Source of the DNA: Glandiceps talaboti
Taxonomy: Eukaryota; Hemichordata; Enteropneusta; Spengelidae
DNA length: 42,500 nucleotides
Direction: 5' to 3'
NCBI RefSeq assembly: GCF_964340395.1
Contig: NC_135562.1
Location: forward strand, 17,128,985 to 17,171,484
Shown: piece by piece, positions 33,433 through 42,500 of the stretch
Layout of the letters: each line of letters starts with the position of its first letter
How positions within the stretch are numbered: the stretch's first letter is position 1
Made by a program: the position numbers and the translations under genes
The notes under the pieces: generated by a model
Seen by the model: only the letters and a program-made list of their open reading frames with translations
The model's database searches: none
What the model was told of the DNA's origin: nothing

Positions 33433-34028
33433 GGCTGTTTGCCTAGCTGTCCCAAAAATTGGTGCTGTACGGATATCAGCTGGTACGATATTCGTTTCAA
33501 AGGAGTTACAGGAACTTAAATGTAGATGTTCATGAAACTGTATATGTAGTAGTTAATGAATGAAAACTTTTTGTAAACTCTGAGTTGTTGATCAGAATGA
33601 GTTCAGCAAGGTACATGCATATGGGAATGACCGAGTGCGATATTTGTAGATGCGTAGATAGGATGTAGGCTAATCTGACGTCTGTAGAGTACTGGAAACC
33701 TGTGAAGTTGCATTATGATTGCTGTAATGTAGTTATACTTTCTAATTAGGCGAGTGGCAGTGTGCAATATTCTTTGTAGTAGACCGGTGTATATATATGC
33801 TTCTGGCAACTCATACACTATCGGAGCATTGGCCTGGTATAGTATGATGGAGGGGGCTTTAATACAAGCCGACAGAACGTGTATATGATAAGAAATGAAT
33901 ATTGATTATTGTAATAATGATTTTCATCTGGTTAGAGTGGTATAAGTTTGAGATCTAGACTCAGTCTATCTTCAACAATCACAATTTTGAGGAGATGCTG
34001 CTTCTGATTATATACCGGCCCGTAGGCA
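33433..34028. other. gene-free stretch
   Basis: About 600 bp with no supported gene. Confidence 0.45.
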
Positions 34029-34915
34029 ATATACGCTTCACTTGCTACAAAGGATGTTCCAATAATTTGAAACATTGGCAAATACCAGTGTTAACATATA
34101 TTGAGGTATACAATTTCAGGCAGTTTTTATAGAGGTTCATGTGATCAGGATTCCGTGGATAATTAAAACTGGCTGTGAAGGTGTCGAAAATGTGTTCACC
34201 TTATCTACAATGTAAGGATACAATGTACTCAGATATTCACACGAGACACACTACAACGCAGAAGAAAGTAAGCTGTACGGAAATTAGTCACTGCGACGAT
34301 TGATACAATTGTGATAGTTGCTTGTGTCTTTCTCCAGCAGAGGGTGATTTGTTTACATTATGATACAACTGTTGCATGTATGTGTGTCTTGTAGAGAGTG
34401 ATTTACTGAACAGGGACTACATGACGGATAACGCGTGTCCTTGTCATAATTTTGTCAAAAACAAAAACAGGTATGTCATGATTGTACACACGTGTCGAGT
34501 GTAGAGATGCATGCAACAATTGTATTACAATGTATATAAATCACCCTCTCCAAGAGACAGACACATATAACAATTATATTACAATGCATATGACATACCA
34601 TCTGCAGGAGACAGATACAACAATTTTACGTATCCATTTTGTTCTACACAGTTAACTTTCTTCTGCTGTATTCAAGTCTGTTGTGACCCTTTATGTTTGT
34701 GAGCAAATTTGTGTTACAGTGTACTTTGATAGTGTGATAATAAGGCGAAGACTTTTCGGCACTTTCAAAGCCAGTTTTACACGACGATCACATGCATATC
34801 TACAAAACTAGGAAATTGGTTGTATCATTCTAAATGGTTAGACACGTATACAAATAAGTTCTAAGTATACAGGTTATTAAGATTGCGAAACATGTGATAT
34901 TTTCAGAAGCATATG
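34029..34915. mobile_element. large imperfect palindrome with tandem units (foldback-like)
   Basis: Two arms of about 380-410 bp pair around a centre near 34466. Matched blocks from outside in: ATATACGCTTC (34029) with GAAGCATAT (34906); AAATACCAGTGTTAAC (34079) with GTTAGACACGTATACAAAT (34838); CATGTGATC (34138) with GATCACATG (34786); AAACTGGCTGTGAAGGTGTC (about 34167) with its complement (about 34755); GCAGAAGAAAGTAAGCTGT (about 34259) with its complement (about 34655). Next to the loop each arm has two tandem units of about 58 bp (left 34297-34413, right 34509-34627). The loop is about 34414-34505. Noncoding. Identity is moderate, so it is old. Confidence 0.7.
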
Positions 34916-35349
34916 GTAAATATGATTTAAAGAAATATAAATCGTGCCAATTGAAACGTTCACAAAGACAGGCGTTAATATATCATCAACATGTCAACGT
35001 CTCTGACGGCAGCCAGGTTTGTATTGTCTAGAAACCTTTGAAATCATTTAGCTGGAGAATGGGATTACGCTTTTACGGTATCAAAAATAACGACTGCGTC
35101 ATCTGAGTAATGGTATTTAAGATTTAAAAGTTGGAGTTAACAAAGTTATAGCGGTATGAAAAAGACACAGTGTTGATGAGTAGGGGAGGTCCATATAGAA
35201 TACTTTAATTACATTTCCACCCTATTTAATCCAATTTGTAGAGAAGGTGTGAATTTTGTCAACGACAGACAAATTATTCAATATGTTTAATGAGAGATGC
35301 CAAATAGCTATTAAATTAAATCGAGTTATTAAAAAGTGACTGCATGTAA
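34916..35349. other. gene-free stretch
   Basis: Unique DNA; nothing recognised. Confidence 0.45.
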
Positions 35350-35550
35350 GTCATTCGAGTCAAGCTGTTCATCGCATACAATGTTTAACTTATCACTTTT
35401 GTGGTATGACGTGCTTGGTGTCTGCCCGCGTTATTGCTTTACTTGAATCAAGTAATAAAACTGTAAACGACACTTAATTGCCCTGGAGGACTCGTTAATC
35501 TATTTGCATAATAGAGTTGTGAATGTACTCCCAACACGAATTATCTTATC
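35350..35550. other. candidate conserved non-coding segment (weak)
   Basis: Short complex block with the palindrome ACTTGAATCAAGT (about 35442-35454), CACTTAATTGCCC (about 35470) and TTAATCTATTTGCATAAT (about 35495), resembling clustered homeodomain and POU-type sites. Composition is the only evidence. Confidence 0.18.
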
Positions 35551-35636
35551 ATATTATACGCTCGGGTTTATATCTAGGTACCTAATTCTTTGATGGGTAA
35601 ACGTACTATGTCACAGTTTCTCTCTTCCCCCTCTAC

Positions 35637-35706
<70 letters not shown>

Positions 35707-35738
35707 GGTCGGCCGGTTTCTCTCTCTGGTTGTCTCTG

Positions 35739-35769
<31 letters not shown>

Positions 35770-35832
35770 AACAAGCAAATAAACAAACAAACAAACAAAC
35801 AAACAAACAAATAAACAAACAAACAAACAAAC
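35637..35832. repeat. compound (CTGT)n-(CT)n-(CA)n-(CAAA)n array
   Basis: Four successive simple repeats: about 17 CTGT units (35637-35705), a CGGTCGGCCGG break, CT-rich sequence, CA dinucleotides (about 35748-35769) and CAAA units (about 35770-35832). Several overlapping open frames are artefacts. Confidence 0.95.
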
Positions 35833-37179
35833 ACTCCTACTGACTGATTGACTGAACAAATCCTTTACATAGAATTTAAGATTTACGAAGCCTATCCTTT
35901 TTTGTTTGATATTCCAAAATATGCAACTCTTAGAGTATTGTTTGCTATAAAAGTCATTTAGTATGAAGACCCCAAACACAAATTATCAAAAGTAAAATGT
36001 TAGTATAGGTAGCCCTGGAGACATTGATATAATGTTTGTTTTGCATAACACATACTTGATATCGTTCAGAGCGATTATTACCGCGTTCCATGACTGCACT
36101 GGAGTGTCAATAAATGTCGCTGTAATTTCAGTACATCTGACAAAAATGAAGTGCAACCGAGCTGCAACAGGAAAATGGACTGATCAGTGATTTAGAGGGG
36201 GATCTTCACAGTCGATAGTATCCTTGACAGGAGTCCAAATAAACACCAATGACAGTAGACATGTAGTCTCAGTGTGGACATGGCCATACAAACTACATGT
36301 AAGGCCAAAAAAGTAAGAATTGTTCCTGGTCAGGAGAGTTTGTCTAAAATGTTCCGACGACGCGATTTTTTTTATTCTCAGCAAACCTATCTCTCAGTCT
36401 ACTATTTATGGCAGTCACTGATATTTTTATTTAGTACTTTAGAGCAAGTGTGTGCGCGGGGCAGATGTCATTTGCTTTGTTTATGATTGGCTCTGCAGTT
36501 GTCTTCATTGAAGTAGGGAGATTTACTTTTGTGTTCCCCCTCAGATCTGCAGACTGTATGGGCTGGACAAACACGAAAAAAAGACCGACGCGAGGGCATT
36601 TAAGTGATAGGCGCTGACCAGAAACAACTCTTTTTTTTGCCGAAGAGATTCAACACGCCAATGTTGTTGTTGAGTTTAACCTCATCACATTGTGGTATGT
36701 TTTAATAGGAGGTTGTTATCAATTATGTCTATCTCTAAAAACATTGCTGCAATGCCATTGCATCTCTACTTGCCAGGCTTACGTCACATAATACACAGTT
36801 GTACGCACCACTGTTGAAAATAGGAGTATACAAGAATTACAATTTTGATGTTAATAGTTGCCTCGCAGCGCTATAGAAAAAATTGTGACAAAAAATAAAT
36901 AAACGTGTAATCGCCATGGATTCACTGACAAGATAACACAAATAATACGATAACGTATGAGTGGGCTTGACGCAATGACCGTATAGAGTACTAGTGCGCT
37001 TGTTTTATGAACACCACTTGCGGTACCATATTAGTTCAGGCACGTTTGAGTTTATCCGTGTTGAAGAATAGAAGTTACATCGTATTTTATCGTACATTAT
37101 TGTCGTGTGATGATGATCTAATAGTTTGAGTGGCCGTATTTGGAAATTGCACATTGCCGAGTCTTGCAGTTGTCATTCG
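35833..37179. other. gene-free stretch
   Basis: About 1.35 kb without a supported gene. A few 60-70-codon frames around 36184-36486 overlap on both strands and look random. Confidence 0.45.
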
Positions 37180-37441
37180 TTTCTGAATGGTTAAAGACTA
37201 TGCCGCATTCACCCCAGCTGTAAAATGGGATCCTGGTAGGATAGAGGTTGCAATGTGAGTGCTTTAATCCTATGCACATAGCGCCTACAGCTGCAACGGA
37301 TCATATATGTTGCCAAGGGAATGGTGGGAAGAATGGGGGGCTGTTGTGCCGCTATAAACCCAAGCTAGGATTAGAGCACAATGCAGTGTGTAAAATAGTT
37401 ACGTACAGATTAATGTTGTTATTGTTATTGTTATCGTCATA
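37180..37441 (+). repeat. SINE-like retroelement fragment
   Basis: The sequence CCGCATTCACCCCAGCTGTA, then AAATGGGATCCTGGTAGGAT, a mid part with CACATAGCGCCTAC and GCTGTTGTGCCGCTATAA, and a 3' tail of TTGTTA-like repeats (37411-37434) resembles, from memory, tRNA-derived SINE bodies of marine deuterostomes. The 5' tRNA-like head with A and B boxes is not evident, so this copy is probably 5'-truncated. A 64-codon frame here is incidental. Confidence 0.55.
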
Positions 37442-37828
37442 GTAACTACATTGGCAACTGACGTCAAGTTTGAAGAAAGCAAGCCAACAATTGGTCCTTA
37501 TGATCAAGTTCAGGTATACTGATTACAACGATTTCTTCCATTATCAAAAGCACTAGTCTATATTACGCGTAATATACTTTAATAAACACACAGTTATTAT
37601 CAAAAGTAGATTAGTCTCCTTAGTTACTATGCTGTGAAAACCCCACAACGCCATCGACTCTGTATGGTCCTTCACACTCTTCAAATTTAGAACCTGCTAG
37701 CTGAAATACTACTGTGTTTCGTTGTAAGAAGGAGGCCAATATTCCATGTTATAAATTTAATATATCCAGTATTTTTGTTATCTAAGAGAAGAAGAAAGTC
37801 GTATGTTAGTAGGATCTTCATTTCTGTA
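37442..37828. other. gene-free stretch
   Basis: Unique DNA with no supported feature. Confidence 0.45.
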
Positions 37829-38170
<342 letters not shown>

Positions 38171-38410
38171 GACGTGACAAACCGAATCCAGCGACGTACC
38201 AACCAACCTGGTGATGGAGATAGGAGTGAATATTGTCACTATCAATAGATCTAGACACACTGACATACACACATTTTTATACATTTTATATCGATGTGCG
38301 AATTTTTTAATATATACATACCGATTATATATGTCCGTGTATATATCTGTATCTAATTGTGTGTGTGTTTTTGTCTGTGTGTCTGTCACGGTGTATACGT
38401 AGTAGTCGCA
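38171..38410. other. gene-free stretch
   Basis: Unique AT-rich DNA. Nothing recognised. Confidence 0.45.
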
Positions 38411-39045
38411 ATGCAGTGATTTGCTGATAATTGGCTACCTGATGACTACAAATGGTCGCAAAAAATTGCAATAACAATCCCTGTCAATGAAACTGCTGCG
38501 TTCCTTTTAGGTGTTCGTTTCTCTATCTGTTCAATGCCCAAAGGCGAGAGACTGTCAGACGTCGAAGCTTTCACTATGGCATTGTCAGTACCCGTATTTT
38601 GATCAAAGTTTCATTAAGCTCGTTTTCCCAAGCAGAAGAAATGGTTCTCCAAATGAAGTATCGCTGCAAGTGATTATTCCTAGTTGTTTTTAGCTCTCGG
38701 AAACAAAACGGAATTGCTCCTCAGAAAGAATGAAACTTTCTTCCGGTAATCATTACGCTTTCCGTGCTTTAATTAAGAAGAATAACTAAGTTTTAGAAAT
38801 GACAAAATCACAGCGTGTCCACCTACGGAAGGTACACCTACATGCTTGCTTTGAAATGTATAGCAGAGAGAACAAAGTCGTCGAAAGTATTGCCCAAAGC
38901 GCCACAGTCATCAAACACTACCCGAGCCTTTAATTCGTCGGCAGTCACCGTCGCAGAATCACTGTACCTATTGCATACAACACCCGCTGAAGAATATACT
39001 CCGACCAGCGAGAATGATGGAAGAAATGTACTTTAACATAAGGCC
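38411..39045. other. candidate conserved non-coding or exon-like segment (weak)
   Basis: More balanced composition than the surroundings. Two plus-strand open frames (38511-38693 and 38815-39036) have non-repetitive composition but no domain I recognise. The stretch also contains AATTGCAATAACAATCCC, which is typical of homeodomain and Sox site clusters. It may be a regulatory element or an exon; I cannot decide. Confidence 0.2.
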
Positions 39046-39170
39046 TAATAAAAAAATATATGGTTCCGATTACACACAAATTTAGAATAGGTGGGGTAGG
39101 TAGAATTTTTATTTTTATATTTTTCATATATTTGTTTCCATATGTGACTGTCTAGTTCATGTAGTTATGT
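39046..39170 (+). repeat. dispersed repeat family 3, copy 2
   Basis: Matches 22080-22188: TAATAAAAAAATATATGGTT, CCGATTACA, GAATAGGTGGGGTAGGTAGA, a T-rich tract with TTTTTCAT, then TGTGACTGTCTAGTTCATG. Preceded by AAGGCC. Confidence 0.65.
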
Positions 39171-39341
39171 TTCCCGTTGTCTTCCATATGGATTCTGTGT
39201 TATTACTTTCTTCTCATCAGAGTTACAACCATTACAGATTGGAAGAACAGTTTTAGAGTGTCTTTTTAAGTTGATGTCAGTTTCCGCATCAACATTTACT
39301 TGTGAGACCACACAATTTTCGAGATTTTATTATTTTTAGTT

Positions 39342-39344
<3 letters not shown>

Positions 39345-39397
<53 letters not shown>
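39345..39397. repeat. (TA)n dinucleotide
   Basis: Uninterrupted TA run of about 53 bp; self-complementary. Confidence 0.95.
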
Positions 39398-39399
<2 letters not shown>

Positions 39400-40219
39400 T
39401 TTGAACTTTACACTTAGTACGATAGCATCCATACAATCCATTAATATATTATTGTCACAAATCATGACATTGAAATACAAATAATTGTGCAATTTTTAAA
39501 ATTCGAACACTCTTTGCTGGTAGTGAATAGATGATGACCACAGTAACAGTATACTTGTTAGCTATTATCCATATCTTACATTTCCCCTAAATCGTTCTAT
39601 TGAACGGCTTAACAATTCTGATTAGCCGTCAATGATTTCCCGTCTACGAAGCATTGAAACAGTCAAGCTAAAAATATGGTATGTTATATTGAACGGATGT
39701 ACTTTTTTATATAAAAAAAGAATAATTTACTGATAGGATATGATCGAGCGGTCCATACTTCAAAACCTAAGATGCCGAAAATAGCAGCAATGATTAAGAA
39801 CAATATGTGGAGATATTACTGTTAGGGCTTAAGATAAAATTCTTAGATTTTCACAAGGACTCGTTCGCTCCGGGCTGTGTAGATTCAGTACGACAAAAAA
39901 TCAAGAGGTAACCTAATTAAAAAGTCATTTGTTTCTATTAATTGCAAAATCACAGTATTTCACATGAAATTTTCTTATATGCACTAGAAAGTTATTATAT
40001 TAGAAGTTGATTGAATTTGGAAAAGGAAATAATGACCCCCATGGGCTTATGAAAAATGAACTTGCATTAAATCCCAATTATTCTACTAGCTTGGCAGGAA
40101 TCTCATTCTGAGCAAATTATCAGGCTGTGATAATACCAACGGTGTTCCATATCACTTGAAGCAATTTTGGCAGTGAAAACAGTTTTAATAGAGAATAATA
40201 TCGTTCCTGTTTCAAATCT
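39398..40219. other. gene-free stretch
   Basis: About 820 bp with no supported feature. Confidence 0.45.
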
Positions 40220-40220
40220 A

Positions 40221-40268
<48 letters not shown>

Positions 40269-40287
40269 AGTCAAACAAACAAACAAA
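40220..40287. repeat. (CA)n plus (CAAA)n
   Basis: CA dinucleotides at 40226-40263 followed by four CAAA units. Confidence 0.95.
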
Positions 40288-40438
40288 ACTTTTTTTATTT
40301 TGACTTTGACTTTGCATTTGACTAAAGGAACTGTTTGGTTCACTATATTATCGATATACACGAACGATATTAAGCCGACTATATTGTGCATTTCAACGAT
40401 TCTGTCTACCTTTCAAGACAACAAAATACACATAGACG

Positions 40439-40466
40439 CGCACACACACACACACACACATACACA
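40439..40466. repeat. (CA)n dinucleotide
   Basis: Short CA run. Confidence 0.9.
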
Positions 40467-41490
40467 CCTTTGAGGTAAGGTCATCAGTGTTTTACGTTTT
40501 ACAGAAATCAATTTGATAGCGATAACGTCAAAGAATTATCTAAAAGGTCAGCCGGTCTAGGGACACAGTCGAATGAGCTACGATTATTATGAAATGAGAC
40601 AGGGTAAGCGAACTAATGATGACAATATCGAAAGAGAATACAAACATATTGCAGTGAAATAATACAATGAATGAGATACCAAATAAACAACATCTCTATT
40701 ACTGTGAACAATCAAACATATTTAAAATAAAAAGTGAAATGTAAATACACTACTGCCGTAAAACGGATGAGTTTCGGGATGTCCAACTTACCGAACGATT
40801 CGAGGACAAGATACAGTCACAACCCAGTTCCACACTATGACTATAGAATCGGGTTGCAAAAGCATTTGTACATACATTTACAGAATCTCATGAATAAATT
40901 AAGTATGCTAATTAAGTGACGGCAACGTGAACTGAAACTGACATCCCTCCCGGTTCGAATTAAAATTGCAACGTTCTTCTCGATGTTCTAGTATAACAAC
41001 GCCGTGGGCATTATTGGAGGAAAGAAAGAATAACTAAATGAAACTGGATTATACAGGTTATCATTGCCAATCGATCAAATTGACGAAATATCTAGTCATG
41101 ACTAGAATTGTCTAATGGAACTCGAAAGTGTCAATTCGTAAAATTGCACGAAAAGTGAATTTTAATGATACAAAGAATGACTTTATTTGGTAACTAAATT
41201 TGAACATTACCCGAAGCTAAATATTTCAACGTTTTATGATTATATTTCATTTTAATCTGATTTCAGGGACATTAACTCAAGAGGGTTCTAATTAATCTCA
41301 TTTCTGTCTAGTTTTAATGTAGTTTCGAAGCGGGGACCAAAACAAAAATGCTCAGAAATACAAATGGCCTTCGTAATGGATTTTGAAATGTGTTATTATC
41401 TCGAATTTTAAATAATTTTTCCGCAGGCTACAAACGCGTAGGGTTATTCATTCGAAATCAGCGCCAATGCGTACACTTGTCTATCGATAT
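40467..41490. other. gene-free stretch
   Basis: About 1 kb of unique DNA with no supported feature. Confidence 0.45.
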
Positions 41491-41522
41491 GTCAGTCAGT
41501 CAGTCAGTCAGTCAGTCAGTCA

Positions 41523-41558
<36 letters not shown>

Positions 41559-41586
41559 CACTGACTGACTGACTGACTGACTGACT
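41491..41586. repeat. hairpin-forming tetranucleotide array (GTCA)n-(CTGT)n-(GACT)n
   Basis: The left block (GTCA, 41491-41524) and the right block (CTGA/GACT, 41560-41586) are reverse complements; between them is a CTGT block of about 34 bp. One strand can form a hairpin stem of about 27 bp with a pyrimidine-rich loop. Confidence 0.9.
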
Positions 41587-41620
41587 TTGTGCCTGCCTGT
41601 GTATTCGTCCGCCCGTCTTT

Positions 41621-41682
41621 CATCCATCCATCCATCCATCCATCCACCCATCCGTCCATCCATCCATCCATCCATTCATCCT
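41621..41682. repeat. (CATC)n tetranucleotide
   Basis: About 15 CATC units with CACC, CGTC and ATTC variants. Confidence 0.95.
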
Positions 41683-42500
41683 TGATATTGTTAAATGGAT
41701 TTAATTGAGAACGATATGATAATATTCGGTATTGGTATTTGTTGTTGAAAGGGGTACATTTATGACATTTCTAAAAGTGCAATATATTGTTACATTCTAC
41801 ATCTCATTATTAAACATAAACTTCACGCTCATGAAAAAACTGAAATTGGATTTCATTATTAACTATTCCATAATAACAGTAATTGTATTACAATTAGACT
41901 GTTCGTGACTAGTCCATGGAAATATAGGAATTCATTCCTTGATCAAATTATCAATAATATTCATCAAAGACATATTATAATTTAATGTGAATAATCTGTT
42001 ATGGACATCTGTACATATTTGATGAGTTGGATGAAAGCTATCAAAATAATCAGCTGTATAATATCCGAACTGTTTTTGGTTTGCGGAAATTAATACGCTG
42101 TACAGTACATACGTTTTCATTTTTATCATGACGTAATGTGCACTGTAGCATAAACGTTTATTCTGTAATCTTTCCACCCTGTTTCAGAATGCAAATTTCG
42201 AAGCAATCACACAGAAACTTTTTCGTCATCGTCACTCTGTGGGCCATGAATATTGTTTTTATTTAAACTATCCGTCCTGGAGTTTTGCCTAAATAAGAAA
42301 ACATTTTCTCTCAGGGCAATCCAAGGGATATGCCTATTTGTAGGAGGAATAATGAACGATCCACTGATTTCCCTATGTACAAAAATCATTAGAAGTCTAA
42401 CTGCTGGAATTGTTTTTGTTTTTTTTAAAGTTAAAATTCTATTGCCGGTTCATTTCCTTGTATAAAGAATCCTCCAATATGTTTTCATTGATAGAATACT
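41683..42500. other. gene-free stretch to window end
   Basis: About 820 bp. Overlapping short frames on both strands at 42207-42465 show no recognisable domain. Confidence 0.45.

Noticed and set aside
33117-33535. 127-codon TDRQ-repeat frame and the opposing CLSV frame
   Set aside because: Products of the GTCT/GTCC array.
35574-35979. Frames encoding FVCL- and DRQT-type repeats
   Set aside because: Products of the CTGT/CA/CAAA array.
39345-39397. TA run as a hairpin element
   Set aside because: A plain dinucleotide microsatellite; self-complementarity is trivial.
40930-40975. GGTTCGAAT phrase resembling a tRNA T-arm
   Set aside because: No matching acceptor, D-arm or anticodon stem around it.

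Overview
This window looks like AT-rich, gene-poor nuclear DNA from an animal, most likely a marine invertebrate. That reading rests on four things: I found no credible protein-coding gene or RNA gene on either strand, long simple-sequence tracts are abundant, there is a series of short inverted-repeat (MITE or foldback) DNA transposons, and there are fragments resembling dispersed repeats of marine invertebrates. A deuterostome such as a hemichordate, echinoderm or cephalochordate is possible because of the SINE-like block at 37180-37441, but molluscs and other groups cannot be excluded. Every open frame is short. Most either sit in microsatellites, where a 3-, 4- or 5-base period keeps frames open, or lie in transposon arms.

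Layout. 1-2.4 kb is a cluster of inverted-repeat elements: two copies of one MITE (107-352 and 1515-1767), a different element with about 53-bp terminal inverted repeats (TIRs) between them (883-1283), and a TTAA-flanked foldback (2013-2357). From 2.4 to 8.5 kb there is unannotatable unique DNA with a pentanucleotide array (3991-4184) and smaller microsatellites. 8.5-11.1 kb holds a pair of opposed 44-bp tandem arrays, a clean 30-bp minisatellite, a hairpin MITE and a 21-bp inverted-repeat pair. 12-17.6 kb holds microsatellites and a second pair of opposed tandem arrays (28-bp units) on either side of a 425-bp compound microsatellite. 17.6-23.2 kb is mostly unique, with a roughly 125-bp tandem repeat, a GCTC/ACTC tract and two repeat fragments.

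The most structured part is 23.2-27.1 kb. A second copy of the TTAA foldback abuts a large inverted-repeat element, apparently sharing one degenerate TTAA. The large element has arms of about 0.5-0.7 kb. Its right arm is split by a 1.1-kb insert bounded by a perfect 14-bp inverted repeat.

From 27.3 to 42.5 kb there is mostly unique DNA with repeated expansions of the tetranucleotide CTGT/ACAG, a third large imperfect palindrome with tandemly repeated internal units (34029-34915), a SINE-like fragment and compound microsatellites. A few stretches (20.5-21.0, 29.3-30.05, 35.35-35.55 and 38.4-39.0 kb) look compositionally richer and are weak candidates for conserved non-coding or regulatory DNA. 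No transposase, reverse transcriptase or other mobility protein is recognisable, so all elements here appear non-autonomous. There is no set of genes whose joint function can be described.
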